Assembly (NCBI GenBank): GCA_954871525.1
Contig: OX940861.1
Coordinates: 7,982,842 to 8,046,841 of the forward strand
DNA: 64,000 nucleotides
Direction: 5' to 3'
From: Parietaria judaica
Taxonomy: Eukaryota; Streptophyta; Magnoliopsida; Rosales; Urticaceae
The position numbers were made by a program, and so were the translations under genes. Below are positions 44,106 through 54,810 of this stretch, piece after piece. Each line of letters begins with the position of its first letter. Position 1 is the first letter of the stretch. The notes below the pieces were generated by a model that was not told the DNA's origin, did not search any database, and saw nothing but the letters and a program-made list of their open reading frames with translations.

Positions 44106-44440
44106 AGAGCCTCGTGCGACCCCTAAGGGGTCGTATCGACCCCTATTTAGGGGTCGTAAGGCACGATTTATGTTTTAGGGGTCGTAGCGACCCCTAATTG
44201 AGGGTCGTAAGGCACGGTTTATGTTTTAGGGGTCGTAGCGACCCCTAATTAGGGGTCGTTGCGACCCCTAAACCATGTTTTTATCTTTAGGGGTCGTAGC
44301 GACCCCTAATTAACCATGTTTTTATCTTTAGGGGTCGTAGCGACCCCTAATTAGGGGTCGTAACGACCCCTAAAGGCATGCTTTATTTATTAGGGATCAC
44401 AGCGACCCCTAATTAGGGGTCGTAGCGACCCCTAAAGGCA
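44106..44440 (-). repeat. Array of TAGGGGTCGTAGCGACCCCTA palindromes in U3 (left LTR)
   Basis: About nine copies of an imperfect palindrome with AGGGGTCG and CGACCCCT arms and a 3-nt centre (TAG, TTG, TAA or TAT), alternating with AACCATGTTTTTATC or GGCATG spacers. In transcription direction the array ends directly before the TATA box. Confidence 0.95.
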
Positions 44441-44654
44441 TGTTTTCGGAATAGATCCCGCATTAGTATTCCCGAGTCGATTTTGGGTTGACTTTATCGG
44501 GGCGGGTTTCATTGACTTTTCTGAGTCTGGTCAGAGTTGACTTGTTTGGGGCGGACCCGGATTGCCTTCGTGGGCCTTTGGCGTTTGAGCATTTTTTAAT
44601 GTGTTTATTGGGCTGGGCCTTAACATTTTTAGGCTCCGAAAAATACCCATAACA

Positions 44655-44675
44655 TTAACCCCCCAGTTTCTTTGG
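44655..44675 (-). promoter_or_regulatory. Polypurine tract of the LARD
   Basis: Minus AAAGAAACTGGGGGGTTAA next to the TGTTATGGG start of the LTR. Confidence 0.8.
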
Positions 44676-44759
44676 AGGTTTAATCTTGCGAGAAACTTTA
44701 AGTCCTCTTCTTGAAAACCGGTTGGTGCTCGCGAAGAGCTTTGTTTTTGCGGGCCGGGT

Positions 44760-44940
44760 CATCTCAGTCCTAATTTTGCGCCTGAACGTCTTACTTTTAA
44801 TTATTTTGCCGGGTTTCGCGCCTTAGCGTCTTACTTCCCGATGCTTTGCTGGATTTGCGCCTTAGCGTCTTATCTTTTAGTAATTTTGCCGAGTTTTGCA
44901 CTTGAGCGTCTTACTTCTCGGTCTTTATGCCCGAGTCGGC
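44760..44940 (-). repeat. Short GCGCCTTAGCGTCTTACTT repeats
   Basis: About four degenerate units of roughly 55-60 bp at the edge of the main minisatellite. Confidence 0.7.
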
Positions 44941-46150
44941 GGGATTAAAATCCAGCCTTTCTCGGTCTTATTTTTCCTAAGCCGGCAGGATTAAGATCCT
45001 ACTTGTCTCGATTTTATTTGCCTTAGTTAGCGGGATTAAGATCCTACCTATCTCGGTCTTATTTGCCTGAGTCGGCGGGATTAAGATCCGCCTTTCTCGG
45101 CCTATTTGTGCCTGGGTCGGTGGATTAAGATCCGACCAATCTCGGTCTTATTTTGCCTGAGTCGGCGAGATTATGATCCAGCCTTTCTCGGTCTTTATTG
45201 CCCGAGTCGGTCGGATTAAGATCCGGCCTTTCTCGGTCTTATTTTGCCTGAGTCGATAGGATTATGATCCGGTCTTTCTCAGTCTTTATTGCCTGAGTCG
45301 GCGGGATTAAAATCCCACCTTTCTCGGTCTTATATTGCCTGAGTTAGCGGGATTAAGATCCGGCCTTTCTCGGTCTTTGTTCCTGAGTTAGCGAGATTAA
45401 TATCCGGCCTATCTCGGTCTTTGTGCCTGAGTTAGCGGGATTAATATCCGACGTTTATCAGTCTTTTGTGCCTGAGTTGGCGGGATTAAGATCCGGTCTT
45501 TCTCAGTCTTTGTTGCCTGAGTCGGCGGGATTAAGATCCAGCATTTCTCGGTCTTATTTTGCCTGAGTCGGTGGGATTAAGATCCGGCCTTTCTCGGTCT
45601 TTATTGCCTGAGTCAGCGGGATTATGATCCGGCCTTTCTCGGTCTTAGTATGCCTGAGTCGGCGGGATTATGATCCAGCCTTTCTCGGTCTTTATTGCCT
45701 GAGTCGGTCGGATTAAGATCCGGCCTTTCTCGGTCTTATTTTGCCTGAGTCGATAGGATTATGATCCGGTCTTTCTCAGTCTTTATTGCCTGAGTCGGCG
45801 GGATTAAAATCCCACCTTTCTCGGTCTTTGTTGCCTGAGTTAGCGGGATTAAGATCCGGCCTTTCTCGGTCTTTGTGCCTGAGTTAGCGAGATTAATATC
45901 CGACGTTTATCAGCCTTTTGTGCCTGAGTTGGCGGGATTAAGATCCGGTCTTTCTCAGTCTTTGTTGCCTGAGTCGGCGGGATTAAGATCCAGCCTTTCT
46001 CGGTCTTATTTTGCCTGAGTCGGCGGGATTAAGATCCGGCCTTTCTCGGTCTTTATTGCCTGAGTTAGCGGGATTATGACCCGGCCTTTCTCGGTCTTTA
46101 TTGCCCGAGTCAGCTGGATTAAGATCCATCTTTTCTCGGTCTTATTTCTC
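44935..46150 (-). repeat. Large minisatellite, about 46-bp unit, around 26 copies
   Basis: Units contain GCCTGAGTCGGCGGGATTAA, GATCCGGCC and TTTCTCGGTCTTATTTT. Variants recur in the same order about 497 bp apart (for example the GAGTCGATAGGATTATG unit at 45251 and 45748), so there is a higher-order repeat of about ten to eleven units. Confidence 0.95.
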
Positions 46151-46159
46151 GGGCTTTTG

Positions 46160-46560
46160 CTGCCTTATTTTATGTGATTCAGATCTTCGATGTCGTCCCC
46201 GTGACTCGGATCTTGACGGATTGTTCCCCGTGATTTGGATATTTGGCCGTCATCTTTCCCGTAATTCGGGTTGGGTCTTCGGCGTTTTCCTCGTGACTCA
46301 GACTTTGACCGTCGTTATTCCGAGATCGGGTCTTTGTCTTTGTTTTAGTGGATACTTTGACCGCTGTTTTTTCCTTGATTTAGAATCTTTGACGTCGTTG
46401 TCGTGATTCAGACTTTGGTCGTCGTATCCGTGATTCAGATCTTGACCGCCGTTATTCCCGTGATTTGGATCTTGACGATCGTTTTTCCCGTGACTCGGTT
46501 TTGACCGTCTTATTTTCCATGATTCGGATTTTGACCGTCTTTTCTTGCTCCGATAAGGCG
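46160..46560 (-). repeat. Second tandem repeat, about 25-30-bp unit
   Basis: CCGTGA(T/C)TCGGATCTTGACCG-like units repeat about fourteen times with decay. They lie next to the main minisatellite. Confidence 0.8.
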
Positions 46561-46744
46561 GGCCTTTTATATTATATATTTATATATATTTTTATTTCAG
46601 ATTTGTATATATTATATATACTCTTCTTTTTAAACACGTTTCTTTTGTGTTGTTGTCTGTTGTGTATACTGTATATTAGTAATATAATATATACTTTCTT
46701 TTTGTTATTCTTTTTACCTTTTCTTCTCCCTCTCTTTTTTTTTT

Positions 46745-47860
46745 CTTCATATCGAGCTCGAGCAGGGAGGAAGACACCCATTTCTCCTACCCGCGATCAG
46801 TCGCTGCCCCTCCCACTCGCCGGAGCCCCGCCGACGAGTGACTTCGCCGTGACGACCACGGTGCTTCTAAACGAGCGCACGAGCAGTGGTGCTTGGTCGC
46901 GCGCGATGGCGAGAGGTGGAGATTCGTGAGCTGTCCTCAGGCGAAGCGACGACGGCGAAGGAGGAGGTGATTCGTGGCGAGGTGGCGTCGTCGGAAGGCG
47001 GAGCTGCGACCGGTGAACTGGAGACGCCGGTAATGGTGAGCGGTGGCGCCTCCGCCACTGGTTTAGGTGCGCTGATCTGCGAGGCGCCTCTTTTGCCGGG
47101 GATTTCAGAAGCGGCGGTCAGCGGTGATGGGGTCGACGCGGGTCGCTCAGGCGTTAGGGCGAGGCGGCGCACCGTGAATTTTTTATTCTGCAGGGAGGTC
47201 GCCTTGGGGTCATGGCGGCGCACGGAGCGTCCCTGGTCGTGGATTTGTGTATATATATGTGCATATTTTTTGTTCTCCTTGCCTTCGATTTTCTCCAGAT
47301 GCACCCCTTTTCTTCTTGGACAACGTTGCTGGTCGGAGTTATGGCGGCGACGTGGGGAGGCGCGAGGCGTATCATCTGAGCCTGGGGGCTTCGTTTCCTT
47401 TTGGGTATTGGTGGAGGAGCAGCCCTCACGGAGTCAGGACTCCGACCGTCATTGTGACTGGCAGAACTCCAGAGTCGCCGGTGATTGTGGCAGCGAACCG
47501 TGGCTGTTTTGTAGGGCATTTCTTTGTGCGATGGTCGGGGAAAGGCGACGTAACCTGCTTTGGAGATGAAGAAGAGCGGCGGAAATGCCGCTGATTTTGG
47601 CCATGGAGGGTCTTCTTGGTTTGGGCGCCGATTCCCATGCCTGCAGCGGCGGCAAAGAGTCCGAATTGGTTGTGACGCTCTTGGCGTTGCTGAGTTCATC
47701 TTGGAACGCTCGAGATGACTTCGAGGGAGCGGCCGTTCCGGGTGTCTCGTCGGCAATGCGTGCCTTGTTTCCGATTCGCGAGCTTGTTCGTCCAGACGAC
47801 CGGAAATAGGTTTTGAGGCCGATGGATGACAGAGAGCGAGTCTTTGAGTCATTTTGTCGA
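46745..47860 (-). other. GC-rich internal block of the LARD, probably non-coding
   Basis: Long frames exist on both strands (46886-47569 plus; 47852-47154 minus, 232 codons). They overlap and show composition-driven Arg, Ala, Pro content without a motif I know. The minus one is in element orientation and is the only candidate for a gag-like product. I see no zinc knuckle or capsid signature, so I call it non-coding. Confidence 0.5.
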
Positions 47861-47999
47861 CTAATTCCGTGTAAACCTTGAACTTAGTTTTTGTGTGTGC
47901 TAGCGTGGGCGAGATGCTCGATGATTTTGCAGGTACCCTGCTTTGGGAGGCGATTGTGCAAACGGGTCATGCCCGAGAGCCGATCGAGATTGGACTTAT

Positions 48000-48800
48000 A
48001 GTCATTGGATAACCGAGAGCGAGGCTTGTGGTCGGTCTCGAGGCCGTTCTCCGTGGAGGGCCGTTGCCGTGCCTCCGGGTTTTCCCGTTATGCTGGCTCC
48101 GAGTCTTGTCTTTTTACTCCCGCTGGGTTCCTGTGTTTGTCGAGAACTTCCTTTGCTATGGTGTTGACTCCTTAAGCGCGTCTTGGATTGCCCGTGCAAA
48201 CGTGAGGTTACGTGCGATAGGTAGCTCCGGTCTTGGCTTTGTGCTCTCGCCGGGCTCCCGTCTTTATCGAGGACCTCCTTGCGATGATGTTGAATCATTT
48301 AGCGCGTGATGGATCACCGATGGCGAATAAAAAGTTGCATGCGACGAATGATTCCCGAGTCTTGGAATTTTGCTCTCGTTGGGCTCCCGTCCTTGACGTT
48401 GAATCATTTAGCACGCGGTAGATCGCCTTTGGCAAATAGGAAGTTACGTGCGAAAAATAATTCCCGGGGCATGGATTTTTGCTCTCGCCAGGTTCTCCGC
48501 TTTGCCGAGGACCTCCTTTGCAGTGGCGTTGAATCATTTACCGCGCGGTGGCTCGTCGAGAATTCCTTTGCGATAGCGTGGACTCCTTAAGCGTGCGGTA
48601 GATCGTCGGTGGCGAGTGCGAGGTTAATTGCGACAAGGGATCCGGTCTTTGCTTTTTTGCTCCCGCTGGGCTCCTTTCTTTGCCGAGAACCTCCTATGCG
48701 ATGGCGTCAATTCCTTAAGCGTCTTCGTCACCTAAGCATAATTCATCGCCTAAGCGTCTTTCGCCACCTGTGCGTCTTTCACCATACGTGCTCCTTTTCC
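48000..48800 (-). repeat. Degenerate 100-150-bp tandem repeats near the 5' LTR of the LARD
   Basis: GTTGAATCATTTA(G/C)CGCG, TTTTGCTC(T/C)CG and GAGGACCTCC or GAGAACCTCC recur about five times. This leader would hold any packaging signal. Confidence 0.75.
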
Positions 48801-48874
48801 TGCACGCCTAAGTAGTGGAGAATGAATTTGAATGAAATTTTGCTGGCGGGACTCCGAGGTTGAACTTGTCGGGC

Positions 48875-48892
48875 CCCCTCCTTCTAGCGCCA
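48875..48892 (-). promoter_or_regulatory. Primer-binding site of the LARD
   Basis: Minus TGGCGCTAGAAGGAGGGG, two bases inside the LTR. It is not the initiator-Met type and resembles PBS sequences of plant Gypsy-related elements; the tRNA is not identified. Confidence 0.7.
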
Positions 48893-48894
48893 AA

Positions 48895-49778
48895 TGTTAA
48901 TGCCATTTTTGGATCAACATGAAAAGCGGCCCATAACTTCGTTTTGGGCCGGGCCCAATGACCGCGCGATGGCCACGATGGGCTTGAAGCTCTTTTTTTC
49001 GCCTTTGATATTCCGCCTCCGTTTCCGCTCCTGCAAAGAGTGTAAAAAACGTGAACTCACGAGGAGGGCAGAGGGGGGGGGACCTCTGTCGCTCGCTCCG
49101 ACGCTCAACATTAGTCGAGTACTTTAAGATCGGGAAGAGAGAATGGCGAGCAGAGGTTTTTTAGCTTGAGAAAGCTTACCGAAATGTGGTGGGGGGCTCT
49201 CGTATTTATAGAGAGGGTCGTATCGACCCCTAAGGGGTCGTATCGACCCCTAAGGGGTCGTATCGACCCCTATTTAGGGGTCGTAAGGCACGATTTATGT
49301 TTTAGGGGTCGTAGCGACCCCTAATTGGGGGTCGTAAGGCACGGTTTATGTTTTAGGGGTCGTAGCGACCCCTAAACCATGTTTTTATCTTTAGGGGTCG
49401 TAGCGACCCGTAATTATTAGGGGTCGTAACGACCCCTAAACCATGTTTTTATCTTTAGGGGTCGTAGCGACCGCTAATTAGGGGTCGTGACCCCTAAAGG
49501 CATGCTTTATTTATTAGGGATCGCAGCGACCCCTAATTAGGGGTCGTAGCGACCCCTAAAGACATGTTTTCGGAATAGATTCCGCATTAGTATTCCCGAG
49601 TCGATTTTGGGTTGACTTTATCGGGGCGGGTTTCATTGACTTTTCTGAGTCTGGTCAGAGTTGACTTTTTCGGGGCGGACCCGGATTGCCTTCGTGGGCC
49701 TTTGGCGTTTGAGCCTTTTTTAATGTGTTTATTGGGCTGGGCCTTAACATTTTTAGGCTCCGAAAAATACCCATAACA
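48895..49778 (-). repeat. 5' LTR of the LARD
   Basis: 884 bp. Carries about ten palindrome units at 49204-49560, including three GTATCGACCCCTAAGGG units near the TATA box where the other LTR has fewer. Confidence 0.95.
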
Positions 49779-49783
49779 CGTAC

Positions 49784-51845
49784 TGTAGTTTGTGTGTCCC
49801 GCATCTAATATTTTATGAGAACTATACAATAAGCTGGTAAACCAAAAGAGTTATATTATTACTCTATGTAATTTATGTATGTACATGGTTATAGTTTAGT
49901 GACTTTGAAGATAGGTTATAGTTTAGTGTCGACATCTAATATTGTTTGAAAATGACATAGCACAGTATGTTCTAAAACAATTTAGTAAATTAATTTTTAC
50001 AATTTTTTTCATTTTCACGAAATTCGAATGAAACTCTCATCTAATTGTTTGGAAGTGTGTGTACTGTAATTTTTATATTTGTTCGTTTCGGATATCAAAA
50101 GGCAATTTTTTTTGGCTCGGACATATCAAAAGGCAATTGGATTGCCTTAATTACTACTTGCAAAAATTCATCATGGGGGAATCTCTAAAGGTAGTATCCA
50201 CAAAACATGCAAATGGTAGACTTTAAGACGAATATAAATATGAACTAACTCAACCTAACGATATTGAAGTATGTAAACAAAATCCAACAATATCTATAAC
50301 ATTTTATTTACAAATTTAGATTTAGTATTATTAATAATAAGCAAAATAGAAGGTTCTGAGTTGATAAAAAAAAAAATTACATTAAATTTTCTGATATATA
50401 GATTAGATACTTTTCTATTTTTATATTGCTCTTTTTAATTTCAGTTTTATAAAAGTATGGGTTATATTATGTTAACTTTTCATGTGCACTTCTCATAAAT
50501 TCAGTGATTAAAGGCTATATACTTAAATGATATTATTGTATTTTAATATCTATGATAGTAAAAAGAAATATAACTATATGTATATTGTTTATATTATTTG
50601 ATTTTAGTGTAATTACTAATTATTATAAATTAATCTAACATAATAAATAAATTCGTTTTATAACTACTCTTATAAATAATAGTATAGTTCACTAAATCTT
50701 CCATTTTTCATATTGCTTATTATTGATAATAATATAAACGATGATGTTATCTAAACAATGTAACAATATAATGTCCAGGTAAGTTTTGCAATTACAAACA
50801 GAATCTAATCAATATTATCAGGCACCGAGACATCTTCTATATATCTTCAAAAAACTTTCTGCACGAATGAAGATTTTCAAGTATATATTTAGTGTACAAA
50901 ATGGTTATTTTTTAGATCATGCATGATACATTTGATAAAAAATAATTGTTATTTTTTTTTTCTTTCGTTGAATACGTGAATTTTTGGGCTAATTTCAATG
51001 AAAAAGATTTTTATAGTCATTTATATTAAACTTTTTTCAAACATACATACTTACGTTATTTGAGAATAAAATCGATAACATTGAATAAAATTTCATCAAT
51101 TAGTGAGTTTGATATAAGTATCGATTTTTCAACTAAAATACATCATCTAAATAATAAAATAGATAATTATTTTTATTCAAATCAACAACTGTATTTTATC
51201 GCCAGGCTGCATAGCGCAGTAAGTCCTGTTACTGTGTTATTAATTCAATTTAATATTTAATAATTGTTGGTAATTCGATTACAACAGACAATTTAATTAA
51301 AACGTTTTTTTAGTATATTCATCAAAATCTATATATAATGATATTATTTCACAAGTGGTAGCTCACTAATTCTTAAAATATGATAAATCTCAATACTATC
51401 ATTTTCCAAGTTTAAAATAACTTTATATTCTAAAAAAAAATAAAAAATAGATTCTCACCTTTAGCTCTTCTTTATAAAGACTAACTTTTTTTTCTTCTTG
51501 AAATTAAAGAATATATTTATGTTGGCTCAACAAACATAGCTTTTAATTTCCAAAAGTAATTAATAATATTGATGGAGGGCCGTTAAATACATCGTTGTAT
51601 TAAAATTTGGACAAACTCTTCAAACTTAAAACGAACAACTATTTTGAGAATATTATTTTATATATCCATTATTTTTAAAGTTGTTAATATACATTTGAGC
51701 ATAATTTATAAAAAAAAAAGAGTAAAAATATTACTCAAATAAAACAATTTTTATAAAGTTTGGTGGTGTAGTTCTTTCATTTATAATTTATAATAAATAA
51801 AATAAAATTTATCAAGTTTTTTCATCAAAATTATAAACGATATTT
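49784..51845. other. AT-rich intergenic, no gene seen
   Basis: No conserved ORF; the frame at 51060-51260 is low-complexity Ile/Asn/Ser. May be the interior of a Helitron ending at 51871. Confidence 0.35.
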
Positions 51846-51847
51846 TA

Positions 51848-51871
51848 TTGCGCGCGGTGTCTTTCCACTAG
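51848..51871 (+). mobile_element. Possible Helitron 3' terminus
   Basis: TTGCGCGCGGTGTCTTTCCA followed by CTAG|T resembles a plant Helitron end (GC hairpin about 10 nt before CTRR). The hairpin is imperfect. Confidence 0.35.
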
Positions 51872-51872
51872 T

Positions 51873-52487
51873 ATAGGGTAAACCATGAGTCTATAATGAT
51901 ACATTCGTTGTGTTGTATATTGAATATAGGGTAAACCATGGGTCATTGTTTTTTCAGTTTCAGGAATGTGATATTCACAATTTTTTATTTCTTAACTAAA
52001 CAATAGGTAACTTTCTTATGGTTAGTCTAATAATGGTTGCTCACTGATTGATATCGGTGATACTGAATCAATCTAAATGAGAATCTTGAATGCAAATAAA
52101 TTTATAGCATTGAATTGTCAAAGTTGAAAGAACTTACGTTTATAAAGTAATATAGCTATATATTTATACAATTCCCTTAGGAAAGTTTTATCACCATTCA
52201 GTTTACACATACATGCTTCGTAGTTCGCAGGTTTGTTTCTTTTCGTTGTTATTGTTTCACTCTTTGGATTGATGTATCTTATCATTACAATATATTAAAA
52301 TGATACAAGAATTTTTGTAACTATGACAGTCGACACACTCATATATGTATGTAGAGATATAGTCTCTTTTTTTTTTCTTTTTCTGTATTTTTTTTACAGT
52401 GATCGGCGATTCTTTTTAGTGACAACTTTCTGGTCTACAACCGGTAGAATTTATATCTTTAATTTATTGTACAAATTTTTTTTTTGT
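51873..52487. other. Intergenic, no gene seen
   Basis: AT-rich. Contains the second copy of the dispersed repeat also found at 32481-32511. No gene. Confidence 0.4.
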
Positions 52488-52492
52488 CATCT

Positions 52493-52811
52493 TGATGAAG
52501 AATTTATCATTGGCAAATCATGGAGCACCGCATGATCGGCAAATCAAGAAGATAGCCAATTAAGATTTGTTTAATTATTGTTTTTATTATGGTGATTATA
52601 TGTGATATTTGCATTTACATTATTTCCTTTATTTCTATGATTCATCTAGTTATTTTAGGATATTAGTCATGCTCCATTTCCTTTATAATTGTTGTCGACA
52701 ATTGCATGGAGGTTAGTTGATGATGAAATGAAAATCGAGCTATAGCTTGTGAAGTCGAGTTTTATCTCGCAAAGACGTGTTCTTCGTGTAATTCATATTT
52801 TATCTACATCA
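52493..52811 (+). repeat. 5' LTR of the 1.5-kb Gypsy element
   Basis: Matches 53695-54014 except for a few bases close to the 3' end (GTAATTCATATTTTATC versus GTTCTTCATATCCCGCTC). Confidence 0.95.
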
Positions 52812-52813
52812 GT

Positions 52814-52826
52814 TGGTATCAGAGCC
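52814..52826 (+). promoter_or_regulatory. Primer-binding site (initiator tRNA-Met)
   Basis: TGGTATCAGAGCC, two bases after the LTR. Confidence 0.88.
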
Positions 52827-52850
52827 ACTCGTTTCTGTGCAGAGGCACCG

Positions 52851-53765
52851 ATGAAACGAGCCGTTCGCGACGCTTTCGTAGACGATATGGTGAGACGAGA
52901 AGAGGTCGACGGATTCCGTGCTCAAGTGGAATTGCTGATCCGTCAGATGGCTGCGATGATGCAGAATCAAACGGAGCAACGACGCCGAGACGAGTCCGAC
53001 ACCGAGGACCGAGCGAACCTGTTCGGGCAGAATTTTGGCGGCTACAGTCACGCGATGCGTCGACGTGAGGCGGTCCCAGAAGATGCGCGATGGGTAGAGG
53101 CGTTCCAGGTGGCTATCCCGGAGTACGACGAAACGACGTACGATGAGGCGGAACACGGCGAGGCCGTGTACAACGAGTCGATTTACGGCGAGACGGAGTA
53201 TGACGAACCCGTGTATGATGAGTATGCCGATCCCGTGTACGACGAGGCGGAGTACGCCGAAACCGTGTATGGCGAAGTCGTGTATAACAACGTGGAAAGT
53301 GACGAGACCGAGCACGAAGAGGTTGTGTGTGATGAGGCTGGGAATGAGGAGACTGAAGATGACGAAAATAAATTCGAGAGTGGTACGTTTATATTTCTTT
53401 TTGTTCATGAATCATGTTTGACCGCAAGTGAGACTCCGAAAATCAAGTCGAGCCCAACCATGGATTTCAGCAACGGAGGTACGGAGAGTAGTGATCTAAA
53501 GACGCGCATGTATAATTGTGACAGCCAAAAGAGAAGTGTCGAAAACGTTGTGCAACTTCGAAAGAGATGTTTATCGAAGGAAGTCATTTTACATCGACGA
53601 CTTTGGCGTCGATACAAGTGTGGTGATGGTTGCGGAGGTTCGATGCGGGCCGACGACCCAAATTCGAGGACGAATTTTCTCCTCATCGGGAGAATGATGA
53701 AGAATTTATCATTGGCAAATCATGGAGCACCGCATGATCGGCAAATCAAGAAGATAGCCAATTAA
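52851..53765 (+). CDS. Shortened Gypsy gag-like ORF with acidic Tyr-Asp-Glu repeats
   Basis: From the first ATG after the PBS, 304 codons run through the internal region into the 3' LTR. Residues 1-92 resemble the start of plant Gypsy gag: FRAQVELLIRQMAAMMQNQT, an Arg-rich patch, then RWVEAFQVAIPEYDE, where the family has IPEF(D/H)G before the capsid. The capsid and zinc knuckle are gone. About residues 90-160 form an acidic array of Y-D-E / Y-x-E units (YDETTYDEAEHGEAVYNESI, YDEPVYDEYADPVYDEAEYA), matching the acidic linker between gag and protease. The tail (DDPNSRTNFLLIG) is the polyprotein end before the polypurine tract. The frame is intact, so purifying selection or a very recent origin is possible. 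The function of such a product is unknown. Confidence 0.7.
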   Translation: MKRAVRDAFVDDMVRREEVDGFRAQVELLIRQMAAMMQNQTEQRRRDESDTEDRANLFGQNFGGYSHAMRRREAVPEDARWVEAFQVAIPEYDETTYDEAEHGEAVYNESIYGETEYDEPVYDEYADPVYDEAEYAETVYGEVVYNNVESDETEHEEVVCDEAGNEETEDDENKFESGTFIFLFVHESCLTASETPKIKSSPTMDFSNGGTESSDLKTRMYNCDSQKRSVENVVQLRKRCLSKEVILHRRLWRRYKCGDGCGGSMRADDPNSRTNFLLIGRMMKNLSLANHGAPHDRQIKKIAN

Positions 53766-54014
53766 GATTTGTTTAATTATTGCTTTTATTATGGTGATTA
53801 TATGTGATATTTGCATTTACATTATTTCCTTTATTTCTATGATTCATCTAGTTATTTTAGGATATTAGTCATGCTCCATTTCCTTTATAATTGTTGTCGA
53901 CAATTGCATGGAGGTTAGTTGATGATGAAATGAAAATCGAGCTATAGCTTGTGAAGTCGAGTTTTATCTCGCAAAGACGTGTTCTTCGTGTTCTTCATAT
54001 CCCGCTCTACATCA
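53695..54014 (+). repeat. 3' LTR of the 1.5-kb Gypsy element
   Basis: 320 bp; ends CTACATCA followed by the TSD CATCT. Confidence 0.95.
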
Positions 54015-54019
54015 CATCT

Positions 54020-54679
54020 TTTTTATGTTGGCTATATATCAAGGATTCCTTTTCTGGTGGCGGCTTTTCGATTTACAATTATTGAGTCAAATATCCTTTA
54101 CTATACGAATTATTTATTTTCTCATTTCTTTGTTATCTCTAAAGTAACTATTATCAGTGATTTATTTTTTTTCGATAGAAATTTTCCAGTATATAATTGG
54201 TGAAAGCAAGTAATTAATTAAAGCAAGATCAGAAAGGTGATACGGAAACTTGAAGACATTGCTGAAATTTATCACTATTATTAGTTCTGTTATTATATGT
54301 TGTCAAAGGTATATATATCATAAGCTAAGTTTCTTTTTAATCAAAACATATGTTATGTCTCATTGAAGGTTTTGTGAGAAATGAATATACATCTCATCTC
54401 AATTCCATCTCAATCATCTTTTGTTCTCCAGTTGCTCTCTACCAACTTTCGTAGGTTCTTAATATTAATTTGTTATTAATCGTGCTTTCTTTAGTTTCTT
54501 ATTGATTTATAAAATTATTCCATAAGAATATACATTGAACATATAGATTATCATTTTTCAGTGGGTTATCCTTTTCTGTTTAATCATATGTAAAATGTTA
54601 TATATATATATGATAGGAGTATTTAGAAATTCACTCTGTTACAATATCTTATACTAGAGTAACGTGTGATTTTTTTTAA
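54020..54679. other. Intergenic, no gene seen
   Basis: AT-rich, no recognised feature. Confidence 0.4.
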
Positions 54680-54808
54680 AGGAAATTGTAAGAAATACCC
54701 ATTTTGTGTCAAACCTTTTAAAAAACTACCCATTGTGTGTGTAAAAAACTACCTATAATGGGTAGTTTTTTAAAAGGTTTGTACAAAATGAGTATTTCGT
54801 TAATTAAC
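54680..54808. mobile_element. Short foldback MITE
   Basis: Arms AAATACCCATTTTGTG...AAACCTTTTAAAAAACTACC and their inverse (about 45 bp each) flank about 25 bp near 54728-54752. The ends have the same style as the other GGG-type foldbacks here (right end TTAACCC). No TSD was established. Confidence 0.65.
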
Positions 54809-54810
54809 CC

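Larger units (their letters stand above)
43791..44654 (-). repeat. 3' LTR of the LARD
   Basis: 864 bp. Includes a palindrome array (about 44106-44440), a TATA box (44097-44105) and a GC-rich U5-like part. The region is nearly the same as 48895-49778 apart from repeat number. Confidence 0.95.
43791..49778 (-). mobile_element. LARD-type non-coding LTR retrotransposon, 6.0 kb
   Basis: Perfect TSD CGTAC (43786-43790, 49779-49783); LTRs of 864 and 884 bp with TGTTAATGCC and CCCATAACA ends; minus-strand PBS and polypurine tract in the right places. The 4.2-kb internal part shows no gag, protease, RT, RNase H or integrase and is mostly repeats. This fits a large retrotransposon derivative mobilised by an autonomous (probably Gypsy) partner. 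Confidence 0.93.
52493..54014 (+). mobile_element. Non-autonomous Ty3/Gypsy element (1.5 kb)
   Basis: Perfect TSD CATCT (52488-52492, 54015-54019). LTRs 52493-52811 (319 bp) and 53695-54014 (320 bp) are nearly identical, TGATGAAG...CTACATCA. PBS TGGTATCAGAGCC at 52814-52826. A polypurine-like CATCGGGAGAA precedes the 3' LTR. The internal 0.88 kb holds one ORF. RT and integrase are missing. Confidence 0.95.

Noticed and set aside
44106..44440. Palindromic repeats with spacers resembling a CRISPR array
   Set aside because: Plant nuclear context, short irregular spacers that are themselves repeated, and location in both LTRs of one element.
52809..53408. 199-codon minus frame opposite the Gypsy ORF
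   Set aside because: Shadow of the repetitive plus-strand ORF; hydrophobic repeats mirror the Y-D-E codons.
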